Of a DNA stretch of 64,000 nucleotides, positions 52,225 to 60,072 are shown one piece after another. Position numbers and translations under genes: made by a program. Numbering within the stretch: the stretch's first letter is position 1; each line of letters begins with the position of its first letter. The notes below the pieces were generated by a model. That model was not told the DNA's origin, searched no databases, and saw only the letters and a list, made by a program, of their open reading frames with translations. The stretch covers positions 166,887-230,886 of the forward strand of contig JADJSX010000034.1 of the NCBI GenBank assembly GCA_016711485.1. Direction: 5' to 3'. This stretch comes from Leptospiraceae bacterium. GTDB lineage: Bacteria; Spirochaetota; Leptospiria; Leptospirales; Leptospiraceae.

Positions 52225-53703
52225 TCACTTCTTACCAGCCTTCTTTTTAAAATGAGTTTCAAGCATTGCCTTATTAATCGCATCTTGGCGATTTCGCATA
52301 ATTTCAAAATGATCTAACTCTTCTGCTTTTTTCTTTTTTACCGGAAACATTTGTTGCTCTTGCAATGCAATTGAATCACTGATTAGATTTTTTAATTCAG
52401 TCTCGTAAGAAGAAACGATTTTTTTTGCGTGTTCTAAATCTAATTTTATTTCTACAACTGCATTTCTTATATCTTTTACGATAAGTGCTTGATGTTCAGG
52501 TTCAATACTGCCTGTATTCTTCCAGTCTTTATAAGCAAGCCTAATACCATGTTGGTTAATAAAATACGCTACTGGTCGCGTATTAATATCTGGTCTGTTT
52601 TTTTTTGCTTTCGCAGATTCTTCTTTTTTATCAACTTTTACAGATATTTTTTTCTTACTTGTATTACTTGTAACCGGAATGCTTCTCGCTACATTCTCAC
52701 GAATCTTTTTCACAGTAGGCAAAGGTAAATTATTCTTAGCAGCTTCGCCTAATTCCTGAATTGCTTTTTCTTTTTCTTCCGGTGGAAGTTTTTTTAATTC
52801 GATTGCATGACTGGTTGGTATTTGTGATAAGTGCGACATTGCACTTTCTGGTAAATCCTGAATAGCTCCCAAGTGTTGCATTTTCTTTTTTACCCAGTCT
52901 ATAGTTTTGTTGAAAATTTTTGCAATCTCTTGATTGGATATTTTCTTGTTTCTATCCTTGATTTTGTTGATTGCTTTTACGTAGTCAAAGTCTGTCCAGT
53001 TTTCTCGCTCTTCGTTTTCTGCGAATTGTGCAGCAAACTCTGATTCGAAGCTTCTGTAATCCTTTACGATAACAGATATTTTTTTGAGTCCTAAAATATC
53101 TCTGCAAGCTAAAAATCTTCTTCTTCCGGCTACAACATTGTATTTGACTTTAGATTTATTTAAAAATTCTACATCCTTATCAGAGTTGGCATAAATTCTT
53201 GTAATTATAATCGGTTGCAATAATTCATTGTTATTCGATCTGATTGACTCTGCAAGATCCTGTAATTTTTCAGGATCATATTCAAATCGAATAGACGAAT
53301 CTTTATCAATTTGAATTTGTTCAATATCGAATTTTAGAAAAGTTACATTCGATACACTTGAATTATTTTTTTCAGAAGATTGTATTAGTTTGGTTTTTGT
53401 GTTCATGGCTTTATCCTTTTGTATGTATTTATTGATTACTGAAAGTTTCTCTTCTTCGCTAAAAACTGATCCTACTATTGTATCGTATTCATGAAACTCC
53501 CTTGCGTGCGGAGGATTGTGTTTTAGAAGTGGATGATCTTCAGGAAAAAGTTTTCTGAGTTTTTGCATATCTCTTGCGCCATACTGAGTAAATCCATGCA
53601 GATATGTATGATCTAAAACTGGAAGAGTTTTACAAAGTCCACCAGTTCTATTTGGACAATATTCTAATTTGTATACTCGAATGATTATATAATTTTCATG
53701 CAT
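52225..53703 (-). CDS. ParB/Spo0J-family partition protein with N-terminal extension
   Basis: The product of 492 aa has a ParB core: FEYDPEKLQDLAESIRSN, VVAGRRRFLACRDIL (arginine box, about 192-206), AQFAENEERENW (about 224-235) and the helix-turn-helix ISNQEIAKIFNKTIDWVKKK. The first 100 residues are an extra domain with CPNRTGGLCK; an in-frame ATG at codon 100 could mark an independent ParB start. The C-terminus is long and charged. ParB binds parS sites and spreads to aid partition; no ParA gene is visible here. One GTGCGA-N4-GCAC site (52831) lies inside the gene. Confidence 0.75.
   Translation of the reverse strand: MHENYIIIRVYKLEYCPNRTGGLCKTLPVLDHTYLHGFTQYGARDMQKLRKLFPEDHPLLKHNPPHAREFHEYDTIVGSVFSEEEKLSVINKYIQKDKAMNTKTKLIQSSEKNNSSVSNVTFLKFDIEQIQIDKDSSIRFEYDPEKLQDLAESIRSNNNELLQPIIITRIYANSDKDVEFLNKSKVKYNVVAGRRRFLACRDILGLKKISVIVKDYRSFESEFAAQFAENEERENWTDFDYVKAINKIKDRNKKISNQEIAKIFNKTIDWVKKKMQHLGAIQDLPESAMSHLSQIPTSHAIELKKLPPEEKEKAIQELGEAAKNNLPLPTVKKIRENVARSIPVTSNTSKKKISVKVDKKEESAKAKKNRPDINTRPVAYFINQHGIRLAYKDWKNTGSIEPEHQALIVKDIRNAVVEIKLDLEHAKKIVSSYETELKNLISDSIALQEQQMFPVKKKKAEELDHFEIMRNRQDAINKAMLETHFKKKAGKK
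52831..52844 (+). promoter_or_regulatory. Dispersed 14-bp motif, site 6
   Basis: GTGCGACATTGCAC inside the ParB coding sequence (SAMSHLS). The flanks AAGTGC..GCACTT extend the symmetry by two bases. Confidence 0.5.
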
Positions 53704-53714
53704 GGTTTAAATCC

Positions 53715-53942
53715 TTACGCGATTAATTTTAATTGTTTGCTTTGTTCTTTTTGTTCTTTTTGTTTCGCTTCTTCTTTTCTAATTACTTCGTGAACTGCAT
53801 AAATGAACTCTTGCTTTTTCGATTTATACGGCATTACTATTTTTCCTATTCGATAGATAGACTTATCAGTAATGCTATCCGGTTTAAATATTGCTAACAA
53901 CTTGCAGCCTAATCTATCGTAACTGCTCATATTAGTTGCCAT
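53715..53942 (-). CDS. Small basic protein upstream of ParB (75 aa)
   Basis: It is soluble, with a Lys/Gln-rich C-terminus (RKEEAKQKEQKEQSKQ) and no motif recognised. It lies 11 bp upstream of parB and is probably co-transcribed. Confidence 0.5.
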   Translation of the reverse strand: MATNMSSYDRLGCKLLAIFKPDSITDKSIYRIGKIVMPYKSKKQEFIYAVHEVIRKEEAKQKEQKEQSKQLKLIA

Positions 53943-53989
53943 TTTTGGAAGCTCATAGAGTTACTTTATAGTATTCCACCCCGCCCTAG

Positions 53990-54214
53990 TTACAGATTGA
54001 CCTTTTTGTTAAAAATAGGCAATTCTCCTTTAAGTATATATAAAGGGTTAATATAGTGTATCCTTTCCATTTCTAAAATATCTTTTGCTTTTAATGAATC
54101 TGCATTTTCGCTTAATAGCATACTAGCCCAAGCATGGCAATTTCCAATAGACAGTGAAAACTTTCTATTGGATAACCCAACTAAGTTAATTGCATTTTTT
54201 ATTCTTTCTTTCAT
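53990..54214 (-). CDS. Small helix-turn-helix-like protein (74 aa)
   Basis: The pattern MKERIKNAINLVGLSNRKFS, then WASMLLSENADSLKAKDIL resembles Cro/C1-type HTH regulators, ending with PLYILKGELP, a phrase typical of phage repressor-like proteins. It overlaps the Dam methylase gene by four bases. Regulation of the element is a plausible role. Confidence 0.55.
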   Translation of the reverse strand: MKERIKNAINLVGLSNRKFSLSIGNCHAWASMLLSENADSLKAKDILEMERIHYINPLYILKGELPIFNKKVNL

Positions 54215-54786
54215 TGGAATAATGACATTTCTTTTTCAAGTCGATCAATTGTCTGCTTAGTTGCATCTATAGCGGATTGGAATTCATTGACAGCCTTATA
54301 ACTATTTTTTAATTTTAACTCTAATTCTTTTTTCTTGTCTAACGTTTCTGGTTCCAAAACAAATTGAGCGATATGCCTCCCAGTCCCTTTACCTGCGGAT
54401 CCGTCCTCAGTAGCTACCCATTTTACATCACCTAAGTTTGTAATCTTTGCACCTGCGGCTACTAGCATTAATACCCATTTATCAATCGGATAAACCATTA
54501 CAACTCGCTTTCCTTTTTTTTGTTCTTCAATTGCTTTTCTTACCCACGCAGTCATGCCCTTCTTTTTACCATTGTGCATAATTGATCCAAAGGGAGGATT
54601 TACATAAGTAGAGTTTCCCCATTCGCAAGTAAGACCATCGAAATTTTCCGGTTTAGGAAAAGGGCAAGCGTCAAAGTCAAAAGCAAATTCGTTATTAAGT
54701 GATTGCATTAATTCAGGAGGAGTAAGCCAGTAATGTTTTCCGTCTTGACCGTTTCCTTTATGGAATTTATTTTCTTTTGGTTGCAT
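54211..54786 (-). CDS. Phage-type DNA N6-adenine methyltransferase (Dam family)
   Basis: The product of 191 aa starts with HYWLTPPELMQSLNNEFAFD, then DACPFPKPENFDG and the catalytic YVNPPFG (63-67), followed by VVMVYPIDKW. That order is that of the DNA N-6-adenine-methyltransferase family found in phages. A helical C-terminus (about 150-191) is extra. It probably marks element DNA. The start follows AGGAAAAG. Confidence 0.8.
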   Translation of the reverse strand: MQPKENKFHKGNGQDGKHYWLTPPELMQSLNNEFAFDFDACPFPKPENFDGLTCEWGNSTYVNPPFGSIMHNGKKKGMTAWVRKAIEEQKKGKRVVMVYPIDKWVLMLVAAGAKITNLGDVKWVATEDGSAGKGTGRHIAQFVLEPETLDKKKELELKLKNSYKAVNEFQSAIDATKQTIDRLEKEMSLFQ

Positions 54787-54901
54787 GATCTTTTCCTTTT
54801 ATTTTATAAAATAAAATAATTATATCTTGTAAAGCATAATAACAAATTGCCCCGTGACCTTAGTAGAAGTGTCAGAATAAACTGGGCGCTTCCAAAAACG
54901 T

Positions 54902-55117
54902 CAACTAACACTCTGGTAACTGCTGCGACATTTCGCTATGTTTTGATGCTGCTCATGTCTTGATCCGATACGACTAAATTGTATTAGGATTATTTTTTAG
55001 CTGTCTTGTCAGACTGCAAACATCGCGTCTATTACTGATTAGTCACGCTGTTTGCTAGTCGTTATAGTTCGTATCGGATACAGCTAAGAAGCCGTCAGTT
55101 ACCCGAACGTTATCCGC
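54902..55117. repeat. Structured non-coding region with nested inverted repeats (attC-like)
   Basis: Nested pairs are seen: GGTAACTG (54915) with CAGTTACC (55096), ATCCGATACG (54963) with CGTATCGGAT (55070), TTAGCTG with CAGCTAA, and an inner GACTGCAAAC/GTTTGC-type stem. The ends carry CAACTAAC and CGTTATCCGC, which resemble attC core sequences. It begins at the stop codon of the ASCH gene, as cassette ends do. Alternatively it encodes a structured RNA. Confidence 0.45.
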
Positions 55118-55749
55118 TTAAATTCAATTACCCACACGAAAGGATTTGCCGTAAGAGAATTTTCTCCGTTTATTTTTTCCCACAAACTTAAAAATGACAT
55201 TTGAGCAGGAGAATATTTTCGACTCAAGTAAGGGTAACTTTCTGACAGAATTTTGTTTGGATTTACATAATTAATATATCCGCCAAATCGTTTTACTCCT
55301 TCAGCAATTGCATCACCTTCACTTATATCTAATAGTCTCTCGACTCGTATGTCTGTAATTTGTAAATGAATTCTGCAAGCAGTTTTAGGCATATGAATTG
55401 ATGGACTCCATCCCTTCCATTCATTCATATTATCATCTGCTTTATATAAATATCTAGGAGTATTTTCATCTGGAACAAAACCAATATCATTGGTATCCTT
55501 AAAAGATTCTCTTACCCAAAGAACATCTTCTTTGAATCCGTAAGGATTTTTGAATTTTACATTATCTTTTTCTTGTAGTAAGTGATTTTCGTAATGACCG
55601 AAAAAATATTTTAAAGTTTCCGTATCTCGAAATAATTTGAAATATTCTTTCGTTGGTTGCACTTTTACAATTCTTCTAGTTTGTGTTTTTCTGCCATCTA
55701 GTATAGCTCGGATCATATCAGTAGAAAATAAGATTGGTCTTTCGTTCAT
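55099..55749 (-). CDS. ASCH-domain phage protein
   Basis: The product of 216 aa starts with RPILFSTDMIRAILDGRKTQ followed by TRRIVK, then FKEDVLWVRESFKD and a C-terminal block ending NPFVWVIEFKRI. This is the typical layout of phage ASCH (ASC-1 homology) proteins, thought to bind RNA or modified bases. Its stop codon lies in a palindromic attC-like region. It ends the right-hand operon. Confidence 0.75.
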   Translation of the reverse strand: MNERPILFSTDMIRAILDGRKTQTRRIVKVQPTKEYFKLFRDTETLKYFFGHYENHLLQEKDNVKFKNPYGFKEDVLWVRESFKDTNDIGFVPDENTPRYLYKADDNMNEWKGWSPSIHMPKTACRIHLQITDIRVERLLDISEGDAIAEGVKRFGGYINYVNPNKILSESYPYLSRKYSPAQMSFLSLWEKINGENSLTANPFVWVIEFKRITFG

Positions 55750-56000
55750 TACGCTAATCTCCTTTCTCCCCGCTCTGTTGGAACGGGGATTGCGTCAAAG
55801 TATACTGGTTGTTTGCCGCTTTTGCACCAATCTTGTCTGTAATACTTTTTACGCTCTTCATCGTAGACAAAGATAGGAGTATTATAACATCCATGAGTAG
55901 GGGATTTGACAGAATTCTTTTTAGCACTTGAAATTTCGTTGAGAGTCAAAAAGAAAATTGTAAAGATAAGGAGTCCGTAAAATTTATTTGTGTTATTCAT
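55749..56000 (-). CDS. Small exported protein (83 aa)
   Basis: The ATG at 56000 overlaps the upstream stop and opens a signal-like sequence (FYGLLIFTIFFLTLNEISSA). The mature part has two cysteines (HGCYNTP, DWCKSGKQP) and YDEERKKYYRQDWC. It may be periplasmic. No family. Confidence 0.55.
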   Translation of the reverse strand: MNNTNKFYGLLIFTIFFLTLNEISSAKKNSVKSPTHGCYNTPIFVYDEERKKYYRQDWCKSGKQPVYFDAIPVPTERGERRLA

Positions 56001-56238
56001 CTTCATCCTCCAAATCCAAGAAAGCGTATTCCTCATCATCTGAAATAACCATTACCGCACTTACTCCAAACTCTTGTTCGATTGCCTTTTCTGTTTCATA
56101 ATGTTTTATTCCAGGAATGTCAGTTACTACTAATTGATATGCTCCAAGTCCAGGTACGCATTCGCGTATTTCGACTTTCATTCCTCTAGAGGATAATACT
56201 TCTTTTGCGTTATTTACGGTATTGTAATCGGTATTCAT
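55993..56238 (-). CDS. Hypothetical protein (81 aa)
   Basis: The sequence is soluble, strand-helix pattern (GMKVEIRECVPGLGAYQLVV), acidic C-terminus. ATGA overlap with the small membrane protein upstream. No function assigned. Confidence 0.5.
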   Translation of the reverse strand: MNTDYNTVNNAKEVLSSRGMKVEIRECVPGLGAYQLVVTDIPGIKHYETEKAIEQEFGVSAVMVISDDEEYAFLDLEDEDE

Positions 56239-56381
56239 TTCATTGCTCTCCTTGTCTCTCTAATCTGAGCTATGATCTCTTTGGCTAAATATTCAATTAT
56301 GGTAAATCTGTGATAAATCATAATCAACATTGTTGTAATTAAGAATAATAGAATTAAAGTTAGTAATTCGTATAGATTCAT
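56235..56381 (-). CDS. Small membrane peptide (48 aa)
   Basis: ATG 56381 to TGA 56235-56237. One membrane segment (LLTLILLFLITTMLIMIYH) is followed by a basic helix. It overlaps the next gene by four bases (ATGA) and lies one base from the upstream stop, which supports it as real. Confidence 0.55.
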   Translation of the reverse strand: MNLYELLTLILLFLITTMLIMIYHRFTIIEYLAKEIIAQIRETRRAMK

Positions 56382-56382
56382 T

Positions 56383-56718
56383 TTACTTTTCTCCCATTTC
56401 AGCTAATTCTTTTTCTAGTTGAGCCTTTTTGAATTTAAGGTGTGCAGCTTTAGAGTTTTTATAATCTCTAGTGATTTCTAAAAATGCGTCGGACTGCATA
56501 AACTGGAATACGCAAAGAACGAAAGTAATTACTGAGATAAAAATATACTTATCTCGCTTACCTTCTAATTCTTGTCCTTTTAATTCAATTCGTTCGCTCG
56601 AATCTACTTTGTGAGTTTCGACTTTAGCGGATAATGCTTGTTCTGCGAATCCTGCTTGTAGTTTAGCGATATTAGTATCGCTTGCAAAAGTTACGATAGG
56701 GTAGTTGTTAGTATTCAT
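56383..56718 (-). CDS. Single-pass membrane protein with helical tail (111 aa)
   Basis: A soluble N-terminus, one membrane segment (YIFISVITFVLCVFQFM) and a charged coiled-coil-like tail (AHLKFKKAQLEKELAEMG). No recognised family. Its ATG overlaps the upstream stop. Confidence 0.55.
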   Translation of the reverse strand: MNTNNYPIVTFASDTNIAKLQAGFAEQALSAKVETHKVDSSERIELKGQELEGKRDKYIFISVITFVLCVFQFMQSDAFLEITRDYKNSKAAHLKFKKAQLEKELAEMGEK

Positions 56719-57038
56719 TATTGCGTTACCTCTGGTAGTAGTAATTGCGAAATTTTAGCAAGTTCTTCTTCGTTTAGAATTTGTGTATAAGATTTAATTT
56801 TATAGTGATTAAATCTTATATTTAATTTTCTGTCTGACAATTTAATCACCATAGTTTGTGTCTTATATAATTTAGAGTTTATTTCAATTGCTTGTTTTTT
56901 GGAGTAAGCAATTTTTCCACACGAAAAATAAAATCCTTTTTTCGTGTAAATTAAAACATCTGGATTTTTGCAAATTGATTTTGCTTGAATGTCTAGAGTA
57001 AGTAACAATATAATTGTAGCTATTATTAATTGATTCAT
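56718..57038 (-). CDS. Small exported protein (106 aa)
   Basis: ATG at 57038 is preferred: AAGGAAA upstream and a signal peptide (LIIATIILLLTLDIQA) follows. The mature part has two cysteines (SICKNPD, FSCGK). The frame is open to 57125, which would bury the signal peptide, so I reject the longer form. Confidence 0.55.
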   Translation of the reverse strand: MNQLIIATIILLLTLDIQAKSICKNPDVLIYTKKGFYFSCGKIAYSKKQAIEINSKLYKTQTMVIKLSDRKLNIRFNHYKIKSYTQILNEEELAKISQLLLPEVTQ

Positions 57039-57124
57039 TTCTTTTTTCCTTTCTGATTTCTTGACTGGCTTCATTGTTTTCTTTAATTTGATGTATCCTC
57101 GCATAACTCCGAATATTATTTCCA

Positions 57125-57373
57125 TTAGCTTTTTAACTCACAGTCTTCACAGGACTCTGAATTGTTTACATCGATGGAGTGAGCCAAACAAAAGTTGTGT
57201 TCACAGTGGATGCAGTTTTGACAAATTTCTTTCTGCTCTTGGGGTAAGTTTTTGTTAGCTCGTTCTTTACGCTCTTGGGTAATATCAAATTCGATAACAT
57301 CTAAAGAGTTTCCGAAAAATTCTAGTAATTGGTTGAACTTGGTTTCCAAGTTTGATTCTGTAGTTACAATCAT
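57125..57373 (-). CDS. Small Cys-rich protein (82 aa)
   Basis: A helical N-terminus is followed by CQNCIHCEHNFC and CEDCELKS, two CxxC-type clusters that likely bind zinc. Several genes of this design lie in the right-hand block. Function unknown. Confidence 0.55.
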   Translation of the reverse strand: MIVTTESNLETKFNQLLEFFGNSLDVIEFDITQERKERANKNLPQEQKEICQNCIHCEHNFCLAHSIDVNNSESCEDCELKS

Positions 57374-58080
57374 TACACATACACCTCCGATTGAGTTTCC
57401 CTTGATTGATTTGTAGTTGAATTTGGGGTAGGGGTAGTTGATTCGAAAACTACCTCAGTTGAATTCTTTTGTGCTTGAGTTGCACGAAGTTTCTCGTCGT
57501 ATGCAGTCACAGAATAGGCATATTGTTCGCGTTTCTCATTTTCAATGATCCTGAACTCATCTGGATAACGTTTGATTACTGCAACAATGACTGCCTTATG
57601 CACTTCGCATTTTTGAGCAATTTGGAGTAGGTAGGTATTAACGTTGTTACTTGTATTGAGCCATAGCTTGCCCTCTTTTGTTTTTTCAGTCAAGAACTTG
57701 GTAACTTCATTGAGTATCTCAAATTCCTTTGACTCAGTGACTTCTATGCGCTCAAATTTTGCCGTGGAAGGTTCCGTGGAGGCTTTCGCGGTGTAATCAC
57801 GGTCATTTGGTGGTAAATTCGTGGATTCTCGCGTGGTATTTGAATCAGTAAATCCGAGAATTGGAGTAGGGTTAAACAAATTTTCTATTCCCCTATCCCC
57901 TCTTTTTCCTAACTCCTCAACAAACGTCTTTCCCCAACGTAGTAATAAGACCGATCCTACAATCGCGGAGATAATCTTGATTATATCCGTCATGATTTCT
58001 TCGAAGCTGTGGGTAACATAGTAGTATCCGAATGCGATAACTACAAAAGATATTCCGGCTGTCAGTAAGTCCTTTAGCAT
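57373..58080 (-). CDS. Membrane-anchored protein with DNA-binding-like C-terminal part (235 aa)
   Basis: ATG at 58080 follows GGAGG at 6 bases, so I prefer it over the frame opening at 58164. Two membrane segments (AGISFVVIAFGYYYV, IKIISAIVGSVLLL) are followed by a Thr/Ser-rich linker and a helical region (EILNEVTKFLTEKTKEGKLW, CEVHKAVIVAVIKRYPDEF) that could be a winged helix. Unknown family. Confidence 0.55.
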   Translation of the reverse strand: MLKDLLTAGISFVVIAFGYYYVTHSFEEIMTDIIKIISAIVGSVLLLRWGKTFVEELGKRGDRGIENLFNPTPILGFTDSNTTRESTNLPPNDRDYTAKASTEPSTAKFERIEVTESKEFEILNEVTKFLTEKTKEGKLWLNTSNNVNTYLLQIAQKCEVHKAVIVAVIKRYPDEFRIIENEKREQYAYSVTAYDEKLRATQAQKNSTEVVFESTTPTPNSTTNQSRETQSEVYV

Positions 58081-58167
58081 GAGAGTCCTCCTATTTTTAG
58101 ATTCAAAATACCGGAAGTTGCGTATGAGTTGCATGAAGTTGCAGATTTGAATTTTGAGTTGCACATA

Positions 58168-59106
58168 CTAAGCCTCCTTGACGCTTCTGAAAAGTTCAGG
58201 TTGTTTGTCGTTTCTCTTGGTAGGCAAGGCGATGAGAACTGGTTGCCGTCTTGGTTCTTTCTGTTTCCTGCTGATCGTAGACTTGTGCAGGTCTAAAACT
58301 TTTCCAATCTCGACATTGCTGAATCCGATAGATTGCAATTTGTCTGTAGCTGTCTTAGTATCCCATTTGCGAATAATTACTAATAGACGCATTGCTTCGT
58401 CTAGATTAGGTTTAGTCCAGGGAAAAACAATTTTGATCTCTGACTTACTGGTCTGAGTCCCCTTCTCTGATTCTGTGTTGTGGAAGACATAGACAGAATA
58501 CATTTCGATTGTTGGAATTCCGATTGCTAGAAGTATGTAGAGGATAATTGTAAATTTAGATTGTAGAGTAAGTTTTTGGAAATCTAATTCAGAATTGAAT
58601 TTTTCTATCTCTGCATTCTTAGCAGGTAATTCAGAGTTAAACTCCCCTACTGCTTTGTTATACTCTAGCCTCTCCTTTTCTGCCTGTGGGAATTTTTTAT
58701 AGCATTCTTCCCATCCTGCCCAATTTTTAGTTGCATCTGGACAAGCAGGTAAAGTCGGTTTCTCGGTTTGCTTAGTTAGTATTTTCTTTTTATTTTTCTC
58801 AAAAACCTTCTCGATACTTTCAGTAGTAGCCGAGAGCGAAAAGAATAAGCTAATCAGAAAGATAAAAACCGACATTGCCTTGAGTCCCTTGGCAGGAAAA
58901 AGGTAATTGCACAATACCAAAAATGTAGCCAGTGCATAACTAGCAATTTCCGAGTTCTCGAATAATGGTCTGGATCCTAACTCGTATCGAATCCAGGATA
59001 GTCCGAAAAGGACCGGCAGAAACAGATAGCCAGTCAATACTAGCCAATCCGTACCGTTTTTTTCTTGACCAATCTCTTCGATTGGTCGATTGTCTACTTG
59101 TTCCAT
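58168..59106 (-). CDS. Four-segment membrane protein with C-terminal helix-turn-helix
   Basis: The product of 312 aa has membrane segments near 22-40, 52-68, 75-95 and 185-207, a helical loop in between, and a C-terminal region IGFSNVEIGKVLDLHKSTIS that reads as a helix-turn-helix. A membrane-tethered DNA-binding protein could sense envelope state or anchor the replicon to the membrane. GAGGGTAAA precedes ATG. No family recognised. Confidence 0.6.
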   Translation of the reverse strand: MEQVDNRPIEEIGQEKNGTDWLVLTGYLFLPVLFGLSWIRYELGSRPLFENSEIASYALATFLVLCNYLFPAKGLKAMSVFIFLISLFFSLSATTESIEKVFEKNKKKILTKQTEKPTLPACPDATKNWAGWEECYKKFPQAEKERLEYNKAVGEFNSELPAKNAEIEKFNSELDFQKLTLQSKFTIILYILLAIGIPTIEMYSVYVFHNTESEKGTQTSKSEIKIVFPWTKPNLDEAMRLLVIIRKWDTKTATDKLQSIGFSNVEIGKVLDLHKSTISRKQKEPRRQPVLIALPTKRNDKQPELFRSVKEA

Positions 59107-59201
59107 CGTTTACCCTCCTATGGTAAATTGATTGAAGTGTAAGAGGATTACGGGGTTTGTCCTGCGAAGATTTCACCCTGTAATCCCTCTGCTTTATATA
59201 A

Positions 59202-59387
59202 TTATGAATAAAGCCCTTTTTTTAAAATCAAAGGCTCGTCGCTAGTTTCGTAAAATTCTGCGACTGCCATTCCTATTCTGTTAATTGCGAAATCTAAATA
59301 CTTTTCACTTTCTAGTTTTCGCTTTATGAATTCTAACTCAGTGCTAGATTTCGTTCCTCTTTTTCGATTACTCTTTTTCGCTACCAT
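59202..59387 (-). CDS. Small basic protein (61 aa)
   Basis: The N-terminus is Lys/Arg-rich (KKSNRKRGTKSS), the rest helical (LEFIKRKLESEKYLDFAI). It overlaps the upstream gene by 20 bases. No function assigned. Confidence 0.5.
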   Translation of the reverse strand: MVAKKSNRKRGTKSSTELEFIKRKLESEKYLDFAINRIGMAVAEFYETSDEPLILKKGLYS

Positions 59388-59559
59388 CGGTTTCTACCTC
59401 TGGCTTGAATTCGTCACAGACTACATAGCCGCTCGTCATTCTGTTATTGAGTAGAGAATTTACGTTTTTGCAAATTACATACTTTCCGTTTTTTTCTCCG
59501 CTTGCACAAACCAAACAGTTCTTATCCGCTAACTTCTTTGCTATTTCCGCATTAGTCAT
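59368..59559 (-). CDS. Small Cys-rich protein (63 aa)
   Basis: ATG at 59559 overlaps the upstream stop (ATGA). Cysteines in NCLVCASGEKNGKYVICKN and VVCDEF resemble the 59556 product (NCLNCKY..CEN..ICENF), so the two small genes are probably paralogues that bind metal. Confidence 0.55.
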   Translation of the reverse strand: MTNAEIAKKLADKNCLVCASGEKNGKYVICKNVNSLLNNRMTSGYVVCDEFKPEVETDGSEKE

Positions 59560-59789
59560 TTTTTTTTCTTTTTTCCCGTCTTGAAATTTTCGCATATCGT
59601 TTTACCATCTACTCCATTATCATATTTATAGTGAATACTTCTCGTGTTTTCGCATGAATGAAATATTATTTTGCCTTCACCTCCTGGCTTATATCTTTCT
59701 TCTGTAAATACGTATTTGCAGTTCAAACAATTTCCACCGGATTGAATGAATGGCTTAATTAATTTATTAAAATTTGCTTGTAGACTCAT
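59556..59789 (-). CDS. Small Cys-rich protein (77 aa)
   Basis: GGNCLNCKYVFTEERYKPGG, FHSCENTRS and KTICENFKTG hold four cysteines in a spacing like the downstream neighbour. A zinc-binding phage protein is likely. ATG follows AGGGAAGG. Confidence 0.55.
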   Translation of the reverse strand: MSLQANFNKLIKPFIQSGGNCLNCKYVFTEERYKPGGEGKIIFHSCENTRSIHYKYDNGVDGKTICENFKTGKKKKK

Positions 59790-59790
59790 A

Positions 59791-60072
59791 TTAGCCTTCC
59801 CTCAATTCTAGAACTGCCTTTGCGATTTCTAGTTTCTCTGGATCATCTGAATACTTCGATAGGAATTCTTCTTCGGTAATAGAATCTTGCCAGTCTTTGA
59901 TAATTCTAAGAGTATTAATATGCGTAAGAGCGTTTTTACTTCCATACTCCAAAATCTTTTCTTGCGCTAAATCTTTGTTAGCTATCTCTGTATTGGATTT
60001 TTGGACTAGATGTCTTCGTCCATCGCCCTTAATGACCTCGATGCTACTTTGTCCTTGAAAGAAATTTTTCAC
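59791..60072 (-). CDS. Hypothetical protein downstream of the DnaC-like gene (93 aa)
   Basis: It is soluble and helical, with ITEEEFLSKYSDDPEKLEIA. ATGA overlap with the DnaC-like gene suggests a partner in replication, by position only. Confidence 0.55.
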   Translation of the reverse strand: MKNFFQGQSSIEVIKGDGRRHLVQKSNTEIANKDLAQEKILEYGSKNALTHINTLRIIKDWQDSITEEEFLSKYSDDPEKLEIAKAVLELREG

